A DNA stretch of 64,000 bases from an uncultured Bacilli bacterium (GTDB lineage Bacteria; Bacillota_I; Bacilli_A; RF39; UBA660), in assembly GCA_934098525.1 (NCBI GenBank), contig CAKONZ010000006.1, forward strand, positions 1 to 64,000. Direction: 5' to 3'. Each line of letters opens with the position of its first letter. Within the stretch, counting starts at the first letter, position 1. The notes below the pieces were generated by a model. It was not told where the DNA came from and did not search any database. It saw only the letters and a program-made list of their open reading frames with translations. Positions 17,090-23,890 of the stretch are shown piece by piece. A program made the position numbers and the translations under genes.

Positions 17090-17249
17090 GTTTTTTTTCT
17101 TTTTTGGTTACGAATAAATAGTGTCCATTTACTAAGTATTCTATATGATTTTTATGTTCGACATATGTTACTTTTTTTATGTCTTTTCCCCATGGCTTAA
17201 AATATTTTTCTACAAATTCATTTAATTCTTTTTCATTTAATTCTTTCAT
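17073..17249 (-). CDS. small protein under apparent Spo0A control
   Basis: A 58-residue protein starting MKELNEKELNEFVEKYF and ending in a lysine-rich tail. It is acidic and helical at the N-terminus, followed by beta-like KKVTYVEHKNHIEYLVNGHYLF. No known family is recognised. The start is strongly supported by GGGGGAG 7 nt upstream of the ATG. Upstream lie three tandem Spo0A boxes (17293-17320) and a TATGAT -10, and a terminator overlaps its stop, so it is a self-contained transcription unit. A role in entry to sporulation or stationary phase is inferred from these boxes only. Confidence 0.65.
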   Translation of the reverse strand: MKELNEKELNEFVEKYFKPWGKDIKKVTYVEHKNHIEYLVNGHYLFVTKKEKKQSSNM

Positions 17250-17292
17250 ATTACTTCTCCCCCTTTTTCGTCATATATATTATCATATTCTT

Positions 17293-17320
17293 TTGTCGAA
17301 TTATGTCGAAATTTGTCGAA
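17293..17320 (-). promoter_or_regulatory. three tandem Spo0A boxes
   Basis: On the plus strand TTGTCGAA occurs at 17293-17300, ATGTCGAA at 17303-17310 and TTGTCGAA at 17313-17320, at an exact 10 bp period, one helical turn. TTGTCGAA is the established Spo0A-binding consensus. On the minus strand the middle box supplies TCGACA as a -35, 16 bp ahead of TATGAT (17282-17287), so the array overlaps the promoter of the 58-residue gene. The stop codon of the carboxypeptidase fusion gene is immediately adjacent. Confidence 0.7.
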
Positions 17321-18493
17321 TTAATTATTTTTATTTGTATTTATTATAATTAATGGTATAGTCATTTCTTCTTTTGTTAAGCCTGAGTGATTTCCTTTGA
17401 TTGTTTTATAATATTTTTTGTAATCAGGATCATTTATAAAATAACTACCTTTTTCACAAATACTTATGTATTCTCCTAGATTATCTTTGGCATATTTTTT
17501 AGGGTTATTTGTACCAAAAAAGTTTTTTTCAAATAGGTCTATTGTTTTATATAAATACATTTTTTTCTTAAAGTCTTTTTTAAATTCATGTTCAAATTCT
17601 TTTTTATATTCATCTTTTATATAATAGCTTGCTGTACCAAAGTCTATACTTGGATAGTATTTAAAATATTTTTCATACTTATTGAAGTCCATTATTACCG
17701 GATCTAAGGCATCAATTTGACCATGATCTGATGTAAATATTATTGTTAGATCTTTATTTTTTGATATGGTTTCAATTAGGTTATTTATTTCATTTAATTT
17801 TTGTAAAACTTTTTCATCATATACTCCATTACTATGTTCAAGACTATCTATATCTGGAATGTATAGGTATGTAAAACTTTCTTTTTGTTCTTTTATATTT
17901 TTTTGTATAAATTTAACTATATCTTCATAATTTTCATAAGCATATCTATCTTTATCAAATCCTACAAATTTTGAGTATTCACTGTCAATTATTTGTTTAG
18001 GAAATAGTATGTTAACTTTTTTATTTATTTGTTTTAATAAAGATTCTGTTTTAAATATGTCTTCATTTTTTATATTAAAATCATGTAGTGATTGTCTATT
18101 TTTTCTATCTTGGAATGTTAGTGGCTGATAATCAATTTTAAATTCTTCTGAGTGATTAAACCAACCCCATATTCCATGTTCTTCTGGATAAGTTGCTGTT
18201 ACTATTGAGGTTAAAACGCAACCAGTAGTACTTGGAAATATAGTAGTTATATCTTTGATTTTGTTTTTCTTTAGGATTTTATCATCATTTAATGTATTTA
18301 TTAGATTTGAACCTGTACCATCTGATATTACTAGTAAATAGTGTTTGTTGTTTGGTATTATTTTTTGTAATTCTTCGATTTTCTTATTTGTTTCAAGCTT
18401 AATATTATTTTTTATATAAAGTGTTTTCACTAAATCTATGATATCAATATTTTCACGATTTATTTTTATAAACTTGGTTTCATTTTTATTCAC
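17321..18493 (-). CDS. possible separately translated phosphodiesterase domain (internal start)
   Basis: The same frame as the carboxypeptidase fusion contains a GTG at 18491-18493, preceded by AAAAGGAGG at a 6 nt spacing, the best ribosome site of this gene. Translation from it would give a 390-residue soluble AP-superfamily protein starting at residue 396 of the fusion, exactly where the phosphodiesterase part begins. This suggests two formerly separate genes joined by loss of a stop codon, or a dual-product gene. Both products are inference from sequence. Confidence 0.5.
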   Translation of the reverse strand: MNKNETKFIKINRENIDIIDLVKTLYIKNNIKLETNKKIEELQKIIPNNKHYLLVISDGTGSNLINTLNDDKILKKNKIKDITTIFPSTTGCVLTSIVTATYPEEHGIWGWFNHSEEFKIDYQPLTFQDRKNRQSLHDFNIKNEDIFKTESLLKQINKKVNILFPKQIIDSEYSKFVGFDKDRYAYENYEDIVKFIQKNIKEQKESFTYLYIPDIDSLEHSNGVYDEKVLQKLNEINNLIETISKNKDLTIIFTSDHGQIDALDPVIMDFNKYEKYFKYYPSIDFGTASYYIKDEYKKEFEHEFKKDFKKKMYLYKTIDLFEKNFFGTNNPKKYAKDNLGEYISICEKGSYFINDPDYKKYYKTIKGNHSGLTKEEMTIPLIIINTNKNN

Positions 18494-19678
18494 CTTATTC
18501 CTCCTTTTTATTATTAGTATTAATAACACTAATATTGATAATACTGTTGGTAATATTAGTATTATATTTTCTTTTATATAACTTAGAATACTAAATTCCA
18601 TATCTTTATTTAAGTATAGAGATATTTTGTCTAATTCTTTATTGTCATAATAAATTGTTAATGTTCCTATTTTTGTATTCTTTTTCATTTTATAGGATAT
18701 TTTTTCTAAACCATTATATTTTGTTTTTATTAAGTTTTTATCATAGTTATTGTTTAAATAATATTTATAATCATTGTCTAGATTGATATTTATTTTTTTA
18801 TCTTTAGCATATACTGTCTCTAGTGTTTTGATTGTATCATTTTTTTCTATTAGGGTTTGATAGTTATAATTTGTCATGTAGTAATCATATATGTTTTTTG
18901 TATCTTCTAGTTCTTTATGATCTTTAGCGTTTAATAGCACTAGTAAGTAAGATATGTTATTTTTGTTCGCTATAGTTGTAAGACATCCAAATGCTTCTTC
19001 AGTATTACCTGTTTTTCCGCCTTCAACTGGTAATGTTATATCATATCTGATACTATATTTTTGGATTGTATTTGTTAAGTTTATATTATCATGGGTTGTG
19101 TATTCCATGGTAGTGATAATTTTTTTAAGTGTTTCATTTTTTATTGCGTATTTCATTAGTTTTGCCATGTCTTCTGCTGTTGAGTAATTGTTTATATCAT
19201 CTAATCCTGTGGGATTGGCAAAGTTTGTGTTGGTTAGTTTTAGCTCGTCTTTTTTGTTATTCATCATAACAACAAAATTATCTATTGATCCAGCTACATT
19301 TCTTGCTAGTGAGTTAGCACAATCTGCTCCACTTGGTAATAGTAAGCCATATAACATTTCTAGATATGTGTATTCTTCATAAAGTTTAAAATTAGCAAGA
19401 GAGGCATCTTGTTCATATAGTCCTTTCATATCTTCGTTTGTTATTGTAATTTTATCCTCTAAGTTAACATTATCTAGTACTGTTATTGCAGTCATTATTT
19501 TAGTTAGTGATGCTATAGCTGTTTTTTCTTCTTTGTTTTTTTCATAAATTATTTTATCATCATTTAAGTTTATTAATACTGCTTTATCACTATATATATT
19601 TATTTCTTCTGCTAAAACATTTATATTAAATGTTAAGAATAAGACTAATATACTTATAAGATATTTTATTCTTTTCAT
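17321..19678 (-). CDS. D-alanyl-D-alanine carboxypeptidase fused to an alkaline-phosphatase-superfamily domain
   Basis: A 785-residue fusion. Residues 1-23 are a signal peptide. Residues 25-350 are a PBP5/DacF-type peptidase with SLTK at 57-60, SGAD at about 116 in the SxN position (Asn replaced by Ala), and GGKTG near 220. A membrane helix follows at about 372-392, ending KRRNK. Residues 396-785 are a phosphodiesterase/nucleotide-pyrophosphatase-like domain with VISDGTGSN, STTGCVLTS (nucleophile region), PDIDSLEHS, TSDHGQID and GNHSG. By charge the C-terminal domain should be cytoplasmic. An internal AAAAGGAGG followed by GTG at 18493 lies exactly at the junction, so the second domain may also be made alone. 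Confidence 0.85.
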   Translation of the reverse strand: MKRIKYLISILVLFLTFNINVLAEEINIYSDKAVLINLNDDKIIYEKNKEEKTAIASLTKIMTAITVLDNVNLEDKITITNEDMKGLYEQDASLANFKLYEEYTYLEMLYGLLLPSGADCANSLARNVAGSIDNFVVMMNNKKDELKLTNTNFANPTGLDDINNYSTAEDMAKLMKYAIKNETLKKIITTMEYTTHDNINLTNTIQKYSIRYDITLPVEGGKTGNTEEAFGCLTTIANKNNISYLLVLLNAKDHKELEDTKNIYDYYMTNYNYQTLIEKNDTIKTLETVYAKDKKININLDNDYKYYLNNNYDKNLIKTKYNGLEKISYKMKKNTKIGTLTIYYDNKELDKISLYLNKDMEFSILSYIKENIILILPTVLSILVLLILIIKRRNKVNKNETKFIKINRENIDIIDLVKTLYIKNNIKLETNKKIEELQKIIPNNKHYLLVISDGTGSNLINTLNDDKILKKNKIKDITTIFPSTTGCVLTSIVTATYPEEHGIWGWFNHSEEFKIDYQPLTFQDRKNRQSLHDFNIKNEDIFKTESLLKQINKKVNILFPKQIIDSEYSKFVGFDKDRYAYENYEDIVKFIQKNIKEQKESFTYLYIPDIDSLEHSNGVYDEKVLQKLNEINNLIETISKNKDLTIIFTSDHGQIDALDPVIMDFNKYEKYFKYYPSIDFGTASYYIKDEYKKEFEHEFKKDFKKKMYLYKTIDLFEKNFFGTNNPKKYAKDNLGEYISICEKGSYFINDPDYKKYYKTIKGNHSGLTKEEMTIPLIIINTNKNN

Positions 19679-19838
19679 ATAATCACCACATTTTAAGTAT
19701 AATTAAATTTTTTATTTATTACAAGAATAAGTAATTTAAAAATTAAATAATATTTATATTTTTACTAAATTATAATTATACTATTTAATTTTTATATAAA
19801 AGATAGTATAATTTTATCATAATAGAAAGTGGTGTTTT

Positions 19839-20567
19839 ATGAGTGATTTATTAAATAATTTAATACTTGTAATTTTAACTATACTGCCTATTTTTGTATT
19901 GATGTGGTTTGCTTATTATAATGATAAAATAGAAAAAGAACCTCCATATTTATTATTTATTTTATTTCTAGGAGGAATTATTTGTTCAATTTTTTCTTAT
20001 TTTATTTCATCATATATAAATAAAGTAGTGTTTTTAAATTATAATTATAATGATTTAAATTTTGTTCAATTACTTTTTAAATCTTTTGTATCAATAGCAT
20101 TAGTTGAGGAAGGTTTAAAGTGGATTGTTAATTTTATAGTTACTTGGAAAAATAAAAATTTTAATTATATGTATGATCAAATTGTTTATTCTAGTTATGT
20201 GGCGTTAGGTTTTGCTTTTTTTGAAAATATAATTTATTGTCTTAATTTTGCTAAATATGGCTATATACCTATGATCTTACGTGGTATTATATCAATACCT
20301 AGTCATGCTGTTTTTGGAGTTATAATGGGTTATTATTTATCGATTGCTAAGAATGCTAAAAGCAATAGTAAAAAGAAAAATAAATATATTAAGTACTTAT
20401 TAAAAAGTATTTTTGTTCCTATTTTGTTACATTCTATATTTGATTTTATTTTATTTAAACTTAATACATTTTTTTCTATAATATTAATTTTCTTTTTAAT
20501 AATAATTTATTTGTTGGCTTTACAAAAAATCAAAAAATTATCTAATAATAAAACTTTATTAAATTAA
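19839..20567 (+). CDS. PrsW-like intramembrane metalloprotease (CPBP/PrsW clan)
   Basis: A 242-residue multispanning membrane protein with about eight hydrophobic segments. It has the PrsW motifs in order: WFAYYNDKIEKEPPYLL near the N-terminus, ALVEEGLKW with the two catalytic glutamates, FAFFENIIYC, PSHAVFGVIMGYY and LLHSIFDF with metal-binding histidines. In Bacillus subtilis PrsW makes the first cut in the anti-sigma factor RsiW; here the substrate is unknown. It is a lone plus-strand gene, divergent from the carboxypeptidase fusion, with AAAGTGGTG before the ATG. Confidence 0.85.
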   Translation: MSDLLNNLILVILTILPIFVLMWFAYYNDKIEKEPPYLLFILFLGGIICSIFSYFISSYINKVVFLNYNYNDLNFVQLLFKSFVSIALVEEGLKWIVNFIVTWKNKNFNYMYDQIVYSSYVALGFAFFENIIYCLNFAKYGYIPMILRGIISIPSHAVFGVIMGYYLSIAKNAKSNSKKKNKYIKYLLKSIFVPILLHSIFDFILFKLNTFFSIILIFFLIIIYLLALQKIKKLSNNKTLLN

Positions 20568-20591
20568 AAAAAGCTTTTTTTGTGAATCTTT

Positions 20592-20822
20592 TTATTTACT
20601 TATATTTTCCTTTATAAGTTCTTCAATTAATCTTGGTGTTTTTAATTTTTTTCTATCAATCCTTGTAGGTTGTAAATTAATACCAAAGTCCTCTAATCTT
20701 GAAAAAAGTTCTATAAATGCAAATGAGTCTAATAGTCCACTTTCTATTAATTCACAATCTGGGTCATAAACATTTTTATCTTCACATAGTTCATATAATA
20801 AGTCAGAAATATTTATTTTCAT
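20592..20822 (-). CDS. dltC: D-alanyl carrier protein
   Basis: A 76-residue acyl-carrier-type protein. LIESGLLDSFAFIELF contains the Asp-Ser pair whose serine receives the 4'-phosphopantetheine arm, and the C-terminal IDRKKLKTPRLIEELIKE resembles DltC rather than fatty-acid ACP. It would carry D-alanine as a thioester after activation by DltA. The ATG overlaps the dltA stop as ATGA with GGAGG upstream, so translation is coupled. A phosphopantetheinyl transferase gene lies about 2.4 kb away. DltB and DltD, the usual membrane partners, are absent from the window. Confidence 0.82.
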   Translation of the reverse strand: MKINISDLLYELCEDKNVYDPDCELIESGLLDSFAFIELFSRLEDFGINLQPTRIDRKKLKTPRLIEELIKENISK

Positions 20823-22258
20823 TGTAATTCCTCCAATTTTTTTCTATCATATTTTCCATTGTTATTAGTTGGTATTTTATCAAGTATTGTTATTGTTTTG
20901 GGTATCATATATTCTGGAATTAATTTACTAAGTTCTATTTTTATATCACTTGTTTCTATCTTTTTATTAATAGTTATATAGGCTTTTAAAAATTTAACTA
21001 TATTTTTATCATTTTTTTTAGCAATTACAACTGCTTCGTTTACACTATCAATTTTTAATAGATTATTTTCTATATCTCCTAATTCTATTCTATATCCAGA
21101 GTATTTAATTTGATTATCTATTCTTCCTTTGCAATATAAATATTCGTTATTGTAATATCCTAAATCATTTGTTTTAAAACAATTAATGTTATTTTCTTTA
21201 TAACATTTATTACTTTCAATGTTTAAGTATCCAGAGAAAACACTTTTTCCTTTTAATACTATTTCATCATTAATTATTTCTATATTAACTGCTGAGGTTT
21301 CTTTTTTTCCTATTGGTAGATATTCATTTGATAGCATTTTATCTGTTATTAAAACTGCTGATACTGCTGATGTTGCTTCAGTTGGTCCATAAGCATTAAT
21401 TATTTTTACATTTTTAAATCTTTCTTTTATTTTTATAACAGTTGTTTTTTCTAGTATTTCTCCACAAAAATAAATACATTTTAAATTTGGATAATTTTCT
21501 TGATTAAAGTTTGAATTCAATAATAAAAATTTTATAAATGTCGGAGTAATTACCATTAAATTTATTTGATTAGTTTTTATAGCTTTCAATACGGATGATA
21601 AATCATCTTGAGTATTTTTATTTAATCCAATAAGTGTATGACCATTAAATAAAGAATAGTAAAGGTCTGCTACGCTTAAATCAAAACTAAAACTAGCTTG
21701 ATTTAAAACATTAATATTTTTGTAGTCTTTTAATACTTCAAAGTTACTTATCCATTTTATAAAATTTTCTAGATTTTCATAGCTTATTGGTACTCCTTTT
21801 GGATTACCTGTACTACCTGATGTAAATATCATGTAAGCAATGTTATTATTGTTATTATTGTTATTTTTTGATTCTAGCGAGAAATATTTAGTATTTAATT
21901 CTTTAATATTAAGGGTTTCTATTGATAAATTTAAATTATTATTAGTATTATTTATTAGTAGTTTTGAGTTTGTTAGTTTACTAATTAATTCTACTCTTTG
22001 TAATGGTGTACATAAACCAATCGGAATATAAGTTCTTTTCGATATTAAGCACGCTACTATAGAGATTATCATTTCTACTGATTTATCTCCATATATAAGA
22101 ACAGGTTCATTTCCTTGGTTATTTAATGATTTTGAAAGTTCTTTTGCTTTTATCCATAAATCATTATAAGTTAAATATTTATCATCTACTTTATAAAAGA
22201 TTTTATCTTTGTTTATTTTTATTATTTTTTCTAAATCTTGTATCATTTTATTAATCAT
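20819..22258 (-). CDS. dltA: D-alanine--D-alanyl carrier protein ligase
   Basis: A 479-residue ANL-superfamily adenylating enzyme. It contains the P-loop YMIFTSGSTGNPKGVP (A3), NAYGPTEATSAVSAV (A5, DltA-like), the hinge region GRIDNQIKYSGYRIELG (A8) and the terminal NNNGKYDRKKL with the catalytic lysine (A10). It would activate D-alanine with ATP and load it on DltC. Length fits DltA. Its start overlaps the VanW gene by 8 bp and it overlaps dltC by 4 bp, giving a VanW-DltA-DltC operon. A stand-alone adenylation enzyme for another amino acid is possible. Confidence 0.85.
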   Translation of the reverse strand: MINKMIQDLEKIIKINKDKIFYKVDDKYLTYNDLWIKAKELSKSLNNQGNEPVLIYGDKSVEMIISIVACLISKRTYIPIGLCTPLQRVELISKLTNSKLLINNTNNNLNLSIETLNIKELNTKYFSLESKNNNNNNNNIAYMIFTSGSTGNPKGVPISYENLENFIKWISNFEVLKDYKNINVLNQASFSFDLSVADLYYSLFNGHTLIGLNKNTQDDLSSVLKAIKTNQINLMVITPTFIKFLLLNSNFNQENYPNLKCIYFCGEILEKTTVIKIKERFKNVKIINAYGPTEATSAVSAVLITDKMLSNEYLPIGKKETSAVNIEIINDEIVLKGKSVFSGYLNIESNKCYKENNINCFKTNDLGYYNNEYLYCKGRIDNQIKYSGYRIELGDIENNLLKIDSVNEAVVIAKKNDKNIVKFLKAYITINKKIETSDIKIELSKLIPEYMIPKTITILDKIPTNNNGKYDRKKLEELQ

Positions 22259-23081
22259 CGTTTCTTATTTCATCTTTTGGAATTAAATCATAATCATACA
22301 TTACTTCTGAATGATTATCTAAAATTAATTCCTTATATAGTTCATCATTTGTTTTTCTATCAATAACAACTCTATATACTTGTGATATTCTATAATATTT
22401 ATCGTTTTCTTTTTTGAAGTGATGATTTTCTTCTACTAATTTATATCTACAAGGAAATTCTCTTTCACTTCTTAGCTCACCACAAAGTTCACCATCTTCT
22501 ACCCATACTAAAATTTGAACGTTTTGATCAGTATTGTTTTTAAATCTATAATCTAAGTTGTTATATACTATTGATGTTCCACTACCAAAAGGTACTCTTC
22601 TTCTTTCATCTGGAAATAATGCATCTGTGTGATGATGTAATTCTGTTACTTCTAATGGACTATTTAATACTAACCAATGAATCATATTAGCCATTTGACA
22701 TAGTCCTCCGCCATATCCTTCTGTAAACCCTTTTCTTCCTATTACTAGACCTTTTTTGTATCCTTCTTTAGCGGTAATTTTACCAACTGTTCTCCAATAA
22801 GAAAAAGTTTCTCCTGGTTTGATAATTATTCCATTTATTTTATTACAAGCCAACATTATATTTGTTACTTTATTTTCTTGTAATCTTAAATCTACTCCAT
22901 GTAATTTTCTAATTAAAATTGATGTATGTGATTTTACGATATTGGGTAATGGATTTTTTGATATTTCAGTAGCAATTTTTTCTCTGCTTAATAAATCTTT
23001 TATGTTTCTTAATAATATTTCTTTTCTAACTGATATTTTATAACAAGTTGGACTTATGTCACAAAATAGTTTTCTTCCCAT
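22251..23081 (-). CDS. VanW family protein
   Basis: A 276-residue protein with the VanW domain: ACNKINGIIIKPGETFSYWR, GRKGFTEGYGGGLCQMANM, LEVTELHHHTDALFPDERRR and VPFGSGTSIVYNNLDYRFKN. No signal peptide is visible. The biochemical function of VanW is unknown although it is linked to vancomycin-resistance and wall loci. Operon overlap with dltA suggests a role in envelope modification. TAGGAGTG precedes the ATG, and a TTGATT-17 bp-TACAAT promoter lies upstream. Confidence 0.88.
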   Translation of the reverse strand: MGRKLFCDISPTCYKISVRKEILLRNIKDLLSREKIATEISKNPLPNIVKSHTSILIRKLHGVDLRLQENKVTNIMLACNKINGIIIKPGETFSYWRTVGKITAKEGYKKGLVIGRKGFTEGYGGGLCQMANMIHWLVLNSPLEVTELHHHTDALFPDERRRVPFGSGTSIVYNNLDYRFKNNTDQNVQILVWVEDGELCGELRSEREFPCRYKLVEENHHFKKENDKYYRISQVYRVVIDRKTNDELYKELILDNHSEVMYDYDLIPKDEIRNDD

Positions 23082-23126
23082 AAAAAAACACTCCTAACTA
23101 CTAACTATTTTAAGCTTTTCAAAGTC

Positions 23127-23155
23127 ATTGTAGCATTTATAAGTTGAAAAATCAA
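23127..23155 (-). promoter_or_regulatory. promoter of the VanW-dltA-dltC operon
   Basis: TTGATT (23150-23155) and TACAAT (23127-23132) are spaced by 17 bp, with TGC before the -10. It faces away from the phosphopantetheinyl transferase promoter about 50 bp further on. Confidence 0.65.
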
Positions 23156-23206
23156 CATTTTATGCCAAAATCACAAAACTATTGGATAACTTTTTATTAT
23201 GTAAAA

Positions 23207-23235
23207 TTGTAAAAATATAGTTTTTTAAGTATAAT
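23207..23235 (+). promoter_or_regulatory. promoter of the phosphopantetheinyl transferase gene
   Basis: TTGTAA (23207-23212) and TATAAT (23230-23235) are spaced by 17 bp. Transcription would start near 23242, beyond the first ATG at 23240, which supports translation from the ATG at 23258. Confidence 0.65.
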
Positions 23236-23257
23236 TGTAATGAAAGATGGGATAAAT

Positions 23258-23836
23258 ATGCAATATATAATTGATGATATAGATAATTATAATAGTGATT
23301 TCTATTTAACTTATTTTAAAAAATATGGTTTGATTATAAATGATAAAATCAAAAACTCATATAGATTAAAACAATCTATTCTTGTTAGATATTTTTTAGA
23401 AAAGCTATTAAATAATAAAATAAATATTGTAGATAATTTTATTTATAATAAATATGGAAAACCTTTTTTTAAAGATAATATTTGTTATTTTAATTTTAGT
23501 CATAGTAAAAATAAATGTATAACAGTGATATCAAACAAAGAAATTGGTGTAGATATTGAAGAAATAAAAAAGATAGATATTAATGTTATTAATAAATTTG
23601 CTACTGAAAATGAGAAGAAGTATATAACTGAAAGTAATGATGAAGTTTACAAAAGGTTATTTATTATTTATGTTTTAAAGGAAGCTTATTGTAAAATGTT
23701 AGGAAAAGATTTGAATAAAATGTTAGAAGTTGAGTTTATGCATATTAATAATGAGCTGAAATGCAGTGATAAAAGTGTAAATATAAAGTATTTTGTGAAA
23801 GATAATTATACTATTGGGATATGTGAAAAAAGTTAA
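23258..23836 (+). CDS. 4'-phosphopantetheinyl transferase (Sfp type)
   Basis: About 192 residues. The magnesium and CoA motif IGVDIEEIKKIDI and the downstream KEAYCKMLGKDL are diagnostic of Sfp-type transferases, as is FNFSHSKNK. It would move phosphopantetheine from CoA to the serine of a carrier protein, very probably DltC of the divergent operon. The start at 23258 is chosen because the predicted transcription start lies after the ATG at 23240. The protein is slightly short for Sfp but complete in motifs. Confidence 0.85.
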   Translation: MQYIIDDIDNYNSDFYLTYFKKYGLIINDKIKNSYRLKQSILVRYFLEKLLNNKINIVDNFIYNKYGKPFFKDNICYFNFSHSKNKCITVISNKEIGVDIEEIKKIDINVINKFATENEKKYITESNDEVYKRLFIIYVLKEAYCKMLGKDLNKMLEVEFMHINNELKCSDKSVNIKYFVKDNYTIGICEKS

Positions 23837-23847
23837 TTAGTATATAA

Positions 23848-23877
23848 AAAAATTGTATATTTTGTTATACAATTTTT
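23848..23877. terminator. shared terminator between convergent genes
   Basis: AAAAATTGTATA (23848-23859) pairs with TATACAATTTTT (23866-23877), with A/T runs on both sides. It can serve the plus-strand transferase gene and the minus-strand surface-protein gene. Confidence 0.75.
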
Positions 23878-23890
23878 TATTTATTGATTA

